From positions 1 to 11,848 of the forward strand of contig VGBQ01000064.1 of the NCBI GenBank assembly GCA_016870425.1: DNA of 11,848 nt, given 5' to 3'. Position numbers and translations under genes: made by a program. Each line of letters opens with the position of its first letter. Within the stretch, counting starts at the first letter, position 1. The notes beneath the pieces were generated by a model that was given only the letters and a program-made list of their open reading frames with translations, did not search any database and had not been told where the DNA came from. Positions 1 to 6,152 of the stretch are shown piece after piece. The stretch is from Actinomycetota bacterium (GTDB lineage Bacteria > Actinomycetota > Actinomycetes > S36-B12).

Positions 1-1257
1 GCGTCGACGCGGTCGGGCATCCCGGAGAACGAAGGCTCGCCGACGGGACCGGGCATGGAGTGCATCACACCCGCGCCCTCGGGTCAGAGCCTCGCGCCGC
101 TCGTCTACGCTCCGCGCCAACTCCACAAGGCCTACGGCACCTCAGCGCTTCACCGGGACGGTCTGCGGGGCAAGGGAGCGCGCCTGGCGATCCTCGGATA
201 CGGGCAGTCCTTCAACCCCGGGCTGCTGGCCAAGGCGGCCGACTGCTTCGAGTTCACCGCGCCGCGGGTGAAGGTCACCGGCGGCAGCGGCATGCCGGAC
301 TCACCGATCCCCGGGTCTGGTGCGGGGAGCATCGAGAGCAACCTGGATGTCCAGACGGCGGCAGCCGTGCTGCCCGGAGCGGGCCGCATCGACTTCGTCG
401 AGGTGGCGGCTGGAGGCTCCCTGGTGGCGCCGATCATCGACGGCATCAGCACAGCTCTGGCCAAGGTCGACCCCGATGTCATCACCGTGTCCTACGGCTT
501 CTGCGTGCCGCTGGTGAAGTCGACGGGCGACTGGGCCTACACGCCGTACGCCGATGACGCCTTCGCCATGGCGGCACTCGTGGGGACCTCCGTGCTCATC
601 GCCTCCGGGGACAGCGGCTCGAGTGGCTGCCTCCACGACGACCAGTGGCCCACGGCCACCCTCAAGGCGTCCTGGCCGGCCGCGTCACCGTGGGTGACGG
701 CCGTGGGTGGCACGCGGATTGTGCTCGGCAAGGGCAACACTCGCGTCAACGAGGTCGTGTGGAACGACACGACCTGGAATCCCCAGTCCGTGGGGGCAGG
801 CTCGGGTGGACCGACCCCCTTCGGTCGTCCGTGGTACCAGGCCTCGGTCACCACCAGCGACCGACGCGTGATCCCCGACATCAGCGCGCACGCCAGCGGC
901 GTGCCGGGTTGGCCCGTCGCGTTGACGCCGGCGGAGTTCGCCGCCATCAACGGCTATGACCTGCCCCCGGGTGCGACCTGGGGCATGGGACCGGTGGGCG
1001 GCACGAGCGCGACCACGCCGTTCACTGCGGCCAACGTCGCCCTCATCGCCTCGCGCCACGGGCGTCTCGGCCTGCTCAACCCGTGGCTCTACTCCCTGGC
1101 CGAGGGGGCCGACTACCGCACGGCGTTCTATGACGTGCGCGAGGGCACCAACCAGGTGAATGCCAAGCCGGCCTGCTGTCGTGCTGTCAAGGGCTACGAC
1201 GCAGCCACCGGCCTGGGCAGTCCGAACTTCGACGCCTGGTTGCGGCTCGCGCGCTGA
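1..1257 (+). CDS. Sedolisin-family (S53) serine-carboxyl peptidase, 5'-partial
   Basis: This is the catalytic domain of an S53 peptidase, an exported acid-acting endopeptidase family with a Glu-Asp-Ser triad. The reading frame has no stop from base 1, so the ATG at 55 is probably internal; the signal peptide and inhibitory propeptide expected for the family would lie upstream of the window. Counting from that ATG, the ESNLD motif gives Glu94 and Asp98, SGDSG gives the oxyanion Asp186, and GGTSATTP gives the nucleophile Ser318. The C-terminal calcium site is visible as Asp360-Val361 (YDVREGTN) and Asp382 in GYDAATGLGSPN. All key residues are present, so the enzyme is probably active. Four cysteines or more could form disulfides (150, 192, 374, 375), consistent with secretion. 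The family call is secure; substrate and export are inferred. The gene ends one base from the convergent membrane-protein gene. Confidence 0.9.
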   Translation, partial: ASTRSGIPENEGSPTGPGMECITPAPSGQSLAPLVYAPRQLHKAYGTSALHRDGLRGKGARLAILGYGQSFNPGLLAKAADCFEFTAPRVKVTGGSGMPDSPIPGSGAGSIESNLDVQTAAAVLPGAGRIDFVEVAAGGSLVAPIIDGISTALAKVDPDVITVSYGFCVPLVKSTGDWAYTPYADDAFAMAALVGTSVLIASGDSGSSGCLHDDQWPTATLKASWPAASPWVTAVGGTRIVLGKGNTRVNEVVWNDTTWNPQSVGAGSGGPTPFGRPWYQASVTTSDRRVIPDISAHASGVPGWPVALTPAEFAAINGYDLPPGATWGMGPVGGTSATTPFTAANVALIASRHGRLGLLNPWLYSLAEGADYRTAFYDVREGTNQVNAKPACCRAVKGYDAATGLGSPNFDAWLRLAR

Positions 1258-1258
1258 T

Positions 1259-1474
1259 TCAGTGTCGCCGCGACCGCGCCGACACGGCGAGGCCGGCGAT
1301 GACCAGCGCGAGGCCGACCCCGGTGATCATCGAGAGGAACCACCACAGGGAGGGAAGCTCCAGGCCCGGAACCACGAGCGGCAGTATGGCGATGACCGTG
1401 CACACCAGCCCGATGACGGTCACGACCGCCCCGATGCGCAGCAGCCGATCACCAGCGGAGCCCGTGGACGCCAT
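1259..1474 (-). CDS. Small two-helix membrane protein, function unknown
   Basis: The gene encodes 71 residues: a short polar N-terminus, a hydrophobic segment at about 12-36, a short turn (PGLELPS), a second hydrophobic segment at about 43-66, and a basic C-terminus (SARSRRH). This pattern predicts a hairpin inner-membrane protein with the basic tail in the cytoplasm. I do not recognise the family. Support for a real gene comes from the clean two-helix pattern, from the exact fit into the gap after the peptidase gene, and from a TAGGGT -10 hexamer ending 6 nt before the ATG, which predicts a leaderless transcript. It is divergent from the cold-shock gene. In size and topology it resembles the DUF2530 protein further right, but the sequences are not obviously related. 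Confidence 0.72.
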   Translation of the reverse strand: MASTGSAGDRLLRIGAVVTVIGLVCTVIAILPLVVPGLELPSLWWFLSMITGVGLALVIAGLAVSARSRRH

Positions 1475-1480
1475 AGCGCC

Positions 1481-1486
1481 ACCCTA
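1481..1486 (-). promoter_or_regulatory. Predicted -10 hexamer for a leaderless transcript of the 1474 gene
   Basis: On the minus strand TAGGGT is followed by exactly six bases (GGCGCT) and then the ATG at 1474. A TANNNT hexamer ending 6-7 nt before the start codon places transcription initiation at or beside the A of the ATG. No Shine-Dalgarno sequence is present in that gap. I see no convincing -35 element. The promoter is inferred from sequence alone. Confidence 0.6.
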
Positions 1487-1512
1487 GGGGCACAGGAGAC
1501 TCCGGGCCCGTC

Positions 1513-1518
1513 TAGCCT
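1513..1518 (+). promoter_or_regulatory. Possible -10 hexamer for the cold-shock gene
   Basis: TAGCCT matches TANNNT and would start a transcript near 1525, leaving a 5' untranslated leader of about 40 nt before the ATG at 1564. Unlike the leaderless candidates here, this gene has a ribosome-binding site (AGAAGG, about 1551-1556). A leader suits a cold-shock gene, since these are often controlled through 5'-UTR structure. That regulation is inference from the family. Confidence 0.4.
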
Positions 1519-1563
1519 GGTGTCCGGCGCTCGCGTGGGCGCCCGCTTCGAGAAGGGACCGCC

Positions 1564-1947
1564 ATGCCGACCGGCAAGGTCAGGTGGTACGACGTGGACA
1601 AGGGCTTTGGCTTCCTTGCCACGGACGATGGTGAGGACGTCTTCGTCCACGCCTCAGCGCTGCCTGCCGGCACCACCTCGCTCAAGCAGGGGGCGCGGGT
1701 CGAGTTCGGCATCGTCGATGGCAAGCGCGGCAAGCAGGCCCTGAGCGTCACGATCCTTGAGCAGCCCGCATCGATCGTCAAGGCAGGTCGCAAGCCCGCC
1801 GAGGACGTCGCCGTGATCCTTGAGGATCTCATCAAGCTCATGGACAGTGCATCCAACCAATTGCGCCGCGGTCGCTATCCCAGTGACGACCATTGCCGCA
1901 AGCTCGCCGCGGTCATGCGCGCCGTCGCCGACGACTTCGACGTCTGA
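1564..1947 (+). CDS. Cold-shock domain protein with C-terminal extension (CspB/Rv0871-like)
   Basis: The first ~67 residues form a cold-shock domain, an OB-fold that binds single-stranded RNA or DNA and acts as an RNA chaperone in the cytoplasm. RNP1 is visible as KGFGFL (13-18) and RNP2 as VFVHAS (26-31). The protein is 127 residues, well above the ~67-70 of simple Csp proteins: residues ~75-127 add a charged, probably helical tail (EDVAVILEDLIKLMDSASN and onward). Mycobacteria have a similar extended form of about 135 residues. The ATG is preceded by AGAAGG at a normal distance. The gene heads a run with the lipoprotein and DUF3027 genes, with 13 bases to the next start. RNA binding is known for the domain; the role of the tail is unknown. 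Confidence 0.93.
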   Translation: MPTGKVRWYDVDKGFGFLATDDGEDVFVHASALPAGTTSLKQGARVEFGIVDGKRGKQALSVTILEQPASIVKAGRKPAEDVAVILEDLIKLMDSASNQLRRGRYPSDDHCRKLAAVMRAVADDFDV

Positions 1948-1960
1948 GGGATTCGGTCCC

Positions 1961-2437
1961 ATGGTGCGTCGCTACGGTCGATCGTCTCTCGTGGGCTCGC
2001 TGGCCGTGATGTGCGTGCTCGCGCTCGCGGCGTGCGAGAAGCCGGCTCCGGGTGTCTCCGTGGTCTCCGGGATGACGTCGGCACATCGCCAGGCCCTGTG
2101 CTGGTCCTTCGACGGCGAGCCGCTGAGTGCCCAGACCTGTGCCCAGGACGTCGTGACCGAGGCCCTGGACGGCGGGGACGTGGGTCGCATCCCGGTCATC
2201 CCCGGTCAGGTCATCGGCATCAGCGTGGACCCCGTGGTCGCCGACGCCGGCTGGTATCCCGTGATCGGCTCCCAGCGACTCACCCAGCAGCCAGTCACCG
2301 CGACCTACTACCGCTTCACCTATCCCGACCTGCAGGAGGTGCCAGCCGACGGGGTCTCGCTCCAGGTGGTTGCGGGGACCGAGGGCACCCTTGGCCTGTG
2401 GGTCTTCCAACTGATTCCCGCACCGGGGGTGGAGTGA
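1961..2437 (+). CDS. Small secreted lipoprotein, possibly DUF2771-like
   Basis: The predicted product has 158 residues. A basic start (MVRRYGR), a hydrophobic stretch at 10-23 and the lipobox LAAC with Cys25 make a clear lipoprotein signal; processing would anchor the mature protein outside the membrane. The mature part is about 134 residues, has two further cysteines (47 and 60) that could pair, and ends in beta-type segments (GVSLQVVAGTEG, LGLWVFQLIP). The frame is open well upstream into the cold-shock gene, but the ATG at 1961 is chosen because only it puts a proper signal peptide at the N-terminus; GAGGG at about 1946-1950 may serve as ribosome-binding site. The stop overlaps the DUF3027 start, so the two are co-transcribed. 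The conserved-looking GISVDPVVADAGWYPVIGS stretch and the location suggest DUF2771, but that is a memory-based guess. No function is known. Confidence 0.8.
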   Translation: MVRRYGRSSLVGSLAVMCVLALAACEKPAPGVSVVSGMTSAHRQALCWSFDGEPLSAQTCAQDVVTEALDGGDVGRIPVIPGQVIGISVDPVVADAGWYPVIGSQRLTQQPVTATYYRFTYPDLQEVPADGVSLQVVAGTEGTLGLWVFQLIPAPGVE

Positions 2438-3189
2438 TGTCCGACGCCGTACTGGGCAAGTCTGTCGACCTGGCGCGCGCCGCCGCGGAGGACGAAGCCC
2501 CCTGGGGCACCGTGGGTGATCACGTCGAGGTCGAGTACGACGACGAGCGGGTCGCGACGCACTTCTTCGCGTGCCTGGATCCCGCCTACGTCGGGTGGCG
2601 ATGGTCGGTCACCCTCGCTCGCGCCCCGCGGGCCAAGGCGGCCACTGTCGATGAGGTCGTGCTCCTGCCCGGGCCGGATGCGCTCGTTGCCCCTCCGTGG
2701 GTGCCGTGGGCTGAGCGGGTGCGCCCGGGTGATCTCGCCGTCGGCACCGTCTGGCCCACGCCCGCCGATGATCAGCGGCTCACGGCTGGGTTCACGGGAC
2801 AGGACGACCTAGATGGCGTGGCGGACCGCAGCCCGGTGCACCCGAGCCAGTGGGAGATCGGCTTCGGTCGCGCGCGGGTGCTCTCCGCGCTGGGGCGCGA
2901 TGAGGCGGCCGACCGCTGGTGGTCGGGCGAGCGCGGCCCGGAGGCGCCCATGGCCCGCTCCGTATCGCTGACCTGCGCGTCGTGTGGATTCCTCATGCCC
3001 ATCGGCGGTCCGCTCGGGCAGGCATTCGGCGTATGCGCGCATGACATGTCCCCCGCCGATGGGTGCGTCGTCTCGCTGGGCTTCGGGTGTGGCGCGCACT
3101 CCGAGGTCGCCCTCGCGGACAAGGAGCCGGTGGGTGCGCCGACGCAGGACTTCGTCGGCTTCGACGCCCTCGTCCTCGACCAGGACTAA
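2437..3189 (+). CDS. DUF3027 family protein with C-terminal Cys cluster
   Basis: The product has 250 residues and looks like the actinobacterial DUF3027 family, whose role is unknown. The N-terminal part (about 1-65) holds DLARAAAEDEAPWGTVGDH and the aromatic run YVGWRWSVTLAR. The middle carries PPWVPWAERVRPGDL (86-100), then HPSQWEIGFGRARVLSALG (135-153). The C-terminus has a Cys-rich block: Cys180, Cys183, Cys200, Cys218 and His221 (CASCGF, VCAHDMSPADG, GCGAHSE), which looks like a zinc-binding site. The ATG at 2437 shares one base with the lipoprotein stop (TGATG), implying translational coupling; longer readings upstream would overlap the whole lipoprotein. There is no signal peptide, so it is cytoplasmic. 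Metal binding is inferred from residue spacing. Confidence 0.86.
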   Translation: MSDAVLGKSVDLARAAAEDEAPWGTVGDHVEVEYDDERVATHFFACLDPAYVGWRWSVTLARAPRAKAATVDEVVLLPGPDALVAPPWVPWAERVRPGDLAVGTVWPTPADDQRLTAGFTGQDDLDGVADRSPVHPSQWEIGFGRARVLSALGRDEAADRWWSGERGPEAPMARSVSLTCASCGFLMPIGGPLGQAFGVCAHDMSPADGCVVSLGFGCGAHSEVALADKEPVGAPTQDFVGFDALVLDQD

Positions 3190-3195
3190 CTGGCG

Positions 3196-3462
3196 CTAAG
3201 CCCGGGGGCGTCGGCGCTGGCGCGAGCGCCGTCCCATCACCAGGGCGAGTCCGGGAATCCCGAGTAGGGCGCCGATCCCGGTCACCAGGGTCCAGCGCTC
3301 CACGTCGACGCCCCAGGTCGAGCCCCACAGCACCACGGCGATGAGGGCGAGCACCCAGAGCACCGTGCCGATCGCGATGGCTGCGACTCCACTGTCGTCG
3401 CGACTGCGCAGCGCGGGATCGGCCTCGATCTGCTCCACGGTCAACTGCGCACGAGCGGCCAT
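3196..3462 (-). CDS. DUF2530-like two-helix membrane protein
   Basis: The product has 88 residues: a cytoplasmic-type N-terminus (TVEQIEADPALRSRDD), a hydrophobic segment at about 25-47, a short connecting loop (WGVDVERW), a second hydrophobic segment at about 57-77 and an Arg-rich tail (GRRSRQRRRPRA). The pattern and position beside the DUF3027 gene fit DUF2530, an actinobacterial family of unknown function. It converges on the DUF3027 gene with six bases between stops. The start is well supported by TAGCCT ending 6 nt before the ATG, with no Shine-Dalgarno sequence, predicting a leaderless mRNA. The membrane topology is secure; the family name is from memory. Confidence 0.82.
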   Translation of the reverse strand: MAARAQLTVEQIEADPALRSRDDSGVAAIAIGTVLWVLALIAVVLWGSTWGVDVERWTLVTGIGALLGIPGLALVMGRRSRQRRRPRA

Positions 3463-3468
3463 GACGGC

Positions 3469-3474
3469 AGGCTA
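3469..3474 (-). promoter_or_regulatory. Predicted -10 hexamer for the DUF2530-like gene
   Basis: On the minus strand TAGCCT is followed by six bases (GCCGTC) and the ATG at 3462, predicting transcription start at the ATG. It lies 12 bases from the opposing hexamer at 3487-3492, so two RNA polymerases could not occupy both promoters together, and the divergent pair may compete. Confidence 0.6.
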
Positions 3475-3486
3475 TCGCCGACTCCC

Positions 3487-3492
3487 TAGAGT
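3487..3492 (+). promoter_or_regulatory. Predicted -10 hexamer for the 28-residue ORF
   Basis: TAGAGT is followed by six bases (GGGTGC) and a GTG at 3499. This is the same geometry as the opposing DUF2530-like promoter and is the main reason to think that the tiny ORF downstream is expressed. Confidence 0.5.
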
Positions 3493-3498
3493 GGGTGC

Positions 3499-3585
3499 GT
3501 GGATCACCGCGCGCGACGCCTTGTGACCGTAGGGGTCCTCGTGCTCCTCGTGGCCGCTGTCGCGGTCGCCGCTCTCACCCGCTGA
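3499..3585 (+). CDS. Putative 28-residue single-pass membrane microprotein
   Basis: A GTG-started reading frame encodes 28 residues and stops at TGA 3583-3585. The peptide starts with a basic cytoplasmic-type segment (MDHRARR), continues as one uninterrupted hydrophobic stretch of about 18 residues rich in Val, Leu and Ala, and ends in LTR. This is the layout of a one-helix membrane microprotein. It is too short for ordinary gene callers. Evidence for reality is the well-placed -10 hexamer giving a leaderless GTG start and the helix-like composition; the caution is that GC-rich DNA readily encodes Val/Ala/Leu runs. I do not recognise a family. It is divergent from the DUF2530-like gene, another small membrane protein, so the two may be functionally linked. 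Confidence 0.45.
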   Translation: MDHRARRLVTVGVLVLLVAAVAVAALTR

Positions 3586-3629
3586 GATCCTCGGGGCTGC
3601 CCGCGTCGTCGAGCCGACCGCCGGCACGG

Positions 3630-3642
3630 TTGCCCGAGGCAA
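3630..3642. repeat. Short palindrome TTGCC-N3-GGCAA
   Basis: TTGCC (3630-3634) and GGCAA (3638-3642) form a perfect 5-bp inverted repeat around CGA. It uses the same TTGCC/GGCAA half-site as the larger palindrome at 3663-3682. Confidence 0.5.
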
Positions 3643-3662
3643 ATCCCCTCACCTGTGGACGG

Positions 3663-3682
3663 CGCTGGCAAGGTTGCCAGCG
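3663..3682. repeat. 20-bp operator-like palindrome
   Basis: CGCTGGCAA (3663-3671) and TTGCCAGCG (3674-3682) are perfect 9-bp inverted repeats around GG. The two-base centre makes this a better fit to a dimeric protein's DNA site than to an RNA hairpin. A single half-site, TTGCCAGCG, recurs at 3719-3727. What binds, if anything, is unknown. Confidence 0.6.
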
Positions 3683-3799
3683 TGGCGTCGCGTGAGCCTG
3701 TGGAGAACCGCGACACGGTTGCCAGCGCCCGGTAGCGCGACTTCCCGGCACTCGCTAACAAGAAGTGACCTTACGCTCAGGGGCTGACATCGACAGTGG

Positions 3800-4990
3800 T
3801 CATGCCGACACGTCCTCGGGCACGGGCTTCCACAGCAGCAGGAGGAAGCTGGCACCGAAGAAGGCGAGCATGACGACGAAGGCCCTGTGCACACCCCACG
3901 AATCCGCCAGAGCAGCGAGCGCAAATGGTGCGACACCACTCATGATGCCGATGCCGGCGCTCGTCCAGCCCGCCGCGCGATCGGGCTGACCGAGCGAGGC
4001 GCGCATCGCGCGGCCGATGCCGAGGGGGAAGTGCATGCCGATCCCTATCCCGATGAGCACGAGGCCGATGATGAGCGGGACGGCACCGGTCACCAGCCAG
4101 GTATATGCGAAGGCCGCCGCGGCGAAGAGGATCGAGCCACCGAAGACGAGTTCGGATGACACGCGCTCGACGAGCCTGGAGCCGACGAGACGCCCGATGA
4201 TCATCCCGATGACGATCGCAGCGATGGTGGCGGATGCGGCTCCTGCCTCGAAGCCACCCCGCTCACGCAGGAGATCCGGCCCCCACTGGAGCAGGGTGAT
4301 CTCGACGCTGGTCAGCAAGACCAGGGTGATCACGGCCCACCACACGAGGCCGGGCACTCGGGGGGCGTCTCGGCGCGACTCCATGGCTGTGCCGACGTCG
4401 AACGGCGTGAGTGTGCGCCCGCGGATGACCTCGAGCACTATGGCGATCACGGCGAGCAGGACCAGGCCCGTACGCCACCCCAGGACCGTCGTCGCACCGA
4501 TGCCGATCGCGAGGGTGCCGATGAGCGCGGCGACCGAGCCGGTGAGGTTCGCCTCGGCGAGCGCGGCATCGGCAGCTGCCCCCTGGCGCGCCTCCAGGTA
4601 GGCACTCACCCCGACGGCGCAGTAGCTCGCGCCCAGGGATCCCAGGAAGGGTCCTGCCGTCACCAGCCACAGTGGACCGTCGGAGATGTAGACGAGCGAG
4701 CCGACTGCCACGAGGAGCGAGCCGACGCGCAGCATCAGCCCACGGCTCCAGCGTCGGACGAAGGGGGCGGCGGTGAGGCTGCCGAGCACTCCACCGCCGG
4801 CGAGCGCGATGCTCAGGATCGACGCGGCCGTGCGCGTCAGGCCCTCGTCGTCGCGCAGGAGGGTGAGGGATGCTCCGAACCCGTAGACGAACCAGCCGAG
4901 GAGGCCCAGCTGGGCGTAGGCGAGGAGGGTGACGCGGTCGCGGACAGGCCGGGTAGGAGCGTGCAGGGCCGGATCGTGGCCCTTACTCAT
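3800..4990 (-). CDS. MFS transporter, 12 predicted helices, substrate unknown
   Basis: The product has 396 residues and the pattern of a Major Facilitator Superfamily carrier: a short polar N-terminus, about twelve hydrophobic segments and a central polar linker (GRTLTPFDVGTAMESRRDAPRVPG) between the two six-helix halves. A partial motif-A-like loop follows helix 2 (APFVRRWSRGLMLRVG), and the glycine-rich helix LIIGLVLIGIGIGMHFPLGIG sits late in the second half. The start at 4990 lies 11 bases after the serC stop, with no clear Shine-Dalgarno sequence, so translation is probably coupled to serC. An MFS gene in this neighbourhood is common in actinobacteria as I recall. The substrate cannot be read from sequence; a link to serine or phosphoserine is tempting but unsupported. 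Confidence 0.88.
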   Translation of the reverse strand: MSKGHDPALHAPTRPVRDRVTLLAYAQLGLLGWFVYGFGASLTLLRDDEGLTRTAASILSIALAGGGVLGSLTAAPFVRRWSRGLMLRVGSLLVAVGSLVYISDGPLWLVTAGPFLGSLGASYCAVGVSAYLEARQGAAADAALAEANLTGSVAALIGTLAIGIGATTVLGWRTGLVLLAVIAIVLEVIRGRTLTPFDVGTAMESRRDAPRVPGLVWWAVITLVLLTSVEITLLQWGPDLLRERGGFEAGAASATIAAIVIGMIIGRLVGSRLVERVSSELVFGGSILFAAAAFAYTWLVTGAVPLIIGLVLIGIGIGMHFPLGIGRAMRASLGQPDRAAGWTSAGIGIMSGVAPFALAALADSWGVHRAFVVMLAFFGASFLLLLWKPVPEDVSA

Positions 4991-5001
4991 CGTTCATGCG
5001 A

Positions 5002-6126
5002 TCAGTTGAGCCGGTCGATCACGTAGTCGATCGAACGCGTGAGTTGCCGCACGTCGTCGGGGTCGACGGCGGGGAAGACGGCAACACGGATCTGATTGCG
5101 GCCGAGTTTGCGATACGGCTCGGTGTCGACGATGCCGTTGGCACGCAGGGCCTTGGTGATGGACGTCGCGTCGACAGTGTCATGGAAGTCGATCGTCACG
5201 ACCACGGCGGAGCGCTTGGTGGGGTCGGCGACGAAGGGGGTCGCCACGGCGCTTGCCTCGGCCCAGTCGTAGAGGATTCCCGACGATTCATCCGTCCGCG
5301 ACGTACACCAGTCGAGCCCACCGTTGCCGAGGAACCAGTCGACCTGCTCGGCCATGAGGTAGATCGTCGCGAGCGCGGGAGTGTTGTAGGTCTGGTCCTG
5401 GCGCGAGTTGTCGATGGCAATGGACAGGTCGAGGAACGCCGGTGTCCACCGCCCGCTCCCCTTGATCTCCTCCACGCGCGCGAGAGCGGCGGGGGACATC
5501 AGTGCGAGCCACAGGCCACCGTCGGAGCCGAAGCTCTTCTGCGGCGCGAAGTAGTAGACGTCGGTCTGCGAGGCGTCCAGGGGCAGGCCACCGGCCCCGG
5601 AGGTGGCATCCGTGAGCATGAGGGCTCCCGCATCGGTGCCGGGCACGCGCACCGGAGCGATGGCCACGCCGGTCGACGTCTCGTTGTGCGGAGCGCAGTA
5701 GGCGTCGATGCCGGTCTCGGCGACGAATGCCGGGGCATCGCCCGGGGCAGCCGTGATGACCGTCGGGTCACCGAGGTGGGGTGCCTCCTTGGCGGCCGTG
5801 GCGAACTTCGCCCCGAACTCACCGAAGGACAGGAATTGGGCGCGGTCGCGAATGAGCCCGAAGGTCGCGATGTCCCAGAAGGCCGTCGACCCGCCGTTGC
5901 CGAGGACCACCTCGTAGCCCTCGGGCAGCGAGAAGAGGTCGGCCAGTCCGGAGCGCAGCCGGCCGACCTGCGACTTCACGGTCTTCTGCCGGTGGGACGT
6001 GCCGAGGTAGGTGCCGGAGACATCGAGCAGGCCGCTCACCTGCTCGCGGCGCACCTTGGAGGGCCCGGAGCCGAAGCGGCCGTCTCGGGGCAGGAGTTCG
6101 GCGGGGATCGTGATGTCGTCGGTCAC
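5002..6126 (-). CDS. serC: Phosphoserine aminotransferase SerC, actinobacterial type
   Basis: SerC converts 3-phosphohydroxypyruvate and glutamate to phosphoserine and 2-oxoglutarate, the second step of serine synthesis, using PLP in the cytoplasm. The product has 374 residues and closely follows the mycobacterial enzyme (376): PRDGRFGSGPSKVR (13-26), GTSHRQ (42-47), LGNGGSTAFWD (75-85), HNETSTGV (147-154), DATSGAGGLP (173-182), the PLP-binding Lys197 in YYFAPQK, then SFGSDGGLWLA, and ANGIVDTEPYRKLGRNQIRVAVFPAV near the C-terminus. The frame is open far upstream into citrate synthase, but the GTG at 6126 is preferred: it gives the family length and follows TAGCCT by 7 bases, predicting a leaderless start. 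The MFS gene follows 11 bases downstream. All catalytic landmarks are intact. Confidence 0.95.
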   Translation of the reverse strand: MTDDITIPAELLPRDGRFGSGPSKVRREQVSGLLDVSGTYLGTSHRQKTVKSQVGRLRSGLADLFSLPEGYEVVLGNGGSTAFWDIATFGLIRDRAQFLSFGEFGAKFATAAKEAPHLGDPTVITAAPGDAPAFVAETGIDAYCAPHNETSTGVAIAPVRVPGTDAGALMLTDATSGAGGLPLDASQTDVYYFAPQKSFGSDGGLWLALMSPAALARVEEIKGSGRWTPAFLDLSIAIDNSRQDQTYNTPALATIYLMAEQVDWFLGNGGLDWCTSRTDESSGILYDWAEASAVATPFVADPTKRSAVVVTIDFHDTVDATSITKALRANGIVDTEPYRKLGRNQIRVAVFPAVDPDDVRQLTRSIDYVIDRLN

Positions 6127-6133
6127 GTCGGCA

Positions 6134-6139
6134 AGGCTA
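6134..6139 (-). promoter_or_regulatory. Predicted -10 hexamer for serC
   Basis: TAGCCT on the minus strand lies in the 26-bp gap after the citrate synthase stop and ends 7 nt before the serC GTG at 6126. It would give serC and the MFS gene their own leaderless transcript in addition to any read-through from citrate synthase. It also settles the start codon. Confidence 0.6.
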
Positions 6140-6152
6140 CGCAGGGTGCTGA

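Larger units (their letters stand above)
3628..3727 (+). repeat. Degenerate ~45-bp direct repeats (GGTTGCC / CCTGTGGA)
   Basis: GGTTGCC occurs at 3628-3634, 3672-3678 and 3717-3723. The last two copies extend to GGTTGCCAGCG, and each is preceded, 12 bases upstream, by CCTGTGGA (3652-3659 and 3697-3704). The first and third copies share CACGGTTGCC. The unit therefore repeats about two and a half times with diverged sequence between conserved blocks. This is either an old tandem duplication or an array of protein-binding sites. Confidence 0.6.
3586..3799. other. Non-coding stretch between converging genes, with repeats
   Basis: About 214 bases lie between the end of the tiny ORF and the stop of the convergent MFS gene. 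I see no convincing gene here. It holds GGTTGCC three times at 44 and 45 bp intervals, CCTGTGGA twice at 45 bp, and two short palindromes, listed separately. No U-rich tract follows any hairpin, so a standard intrinsic terminator is not evident, although converging transcripts must end here. Confidence 0.6.

Noticed and set aside
1820..1960. Extended start for the lipoprotein (frame open into the cold-shock gene)
   Set aside because: It would overlap the cold-shock gene and bury the lipoprotein signal internally; the ATG at 1961 gives a proper signal peptide.
2011..2436. Upstream extension of the DUF3027 reading frame
   Set aside because: The extra part is Arg/Gly/Pro-rich out-of-frame translation of the lipoprotein gene; the TGATG overlap gives a natural start at 2437.
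3652..3704. DnaA boxes / replication origin suggested by TGTGGA motifs and the later parA gene
   Set aside because: Only two weak partial matches to TTGTCCACA, no dnaA, dnaN or parB, and parA is 6 kb away.
3628..3727. CRISPR-like array
   Set aside because: Conserved blocks are only 7-11 bp, there are two to three units, and no cas genes are present.
3504..3761. 85-codon minus-strand frame across the repeat region
   Set aside because: Ser/Thr/Arg/Ala-rich, no start context or motif; the repeats are better described as DNA features.
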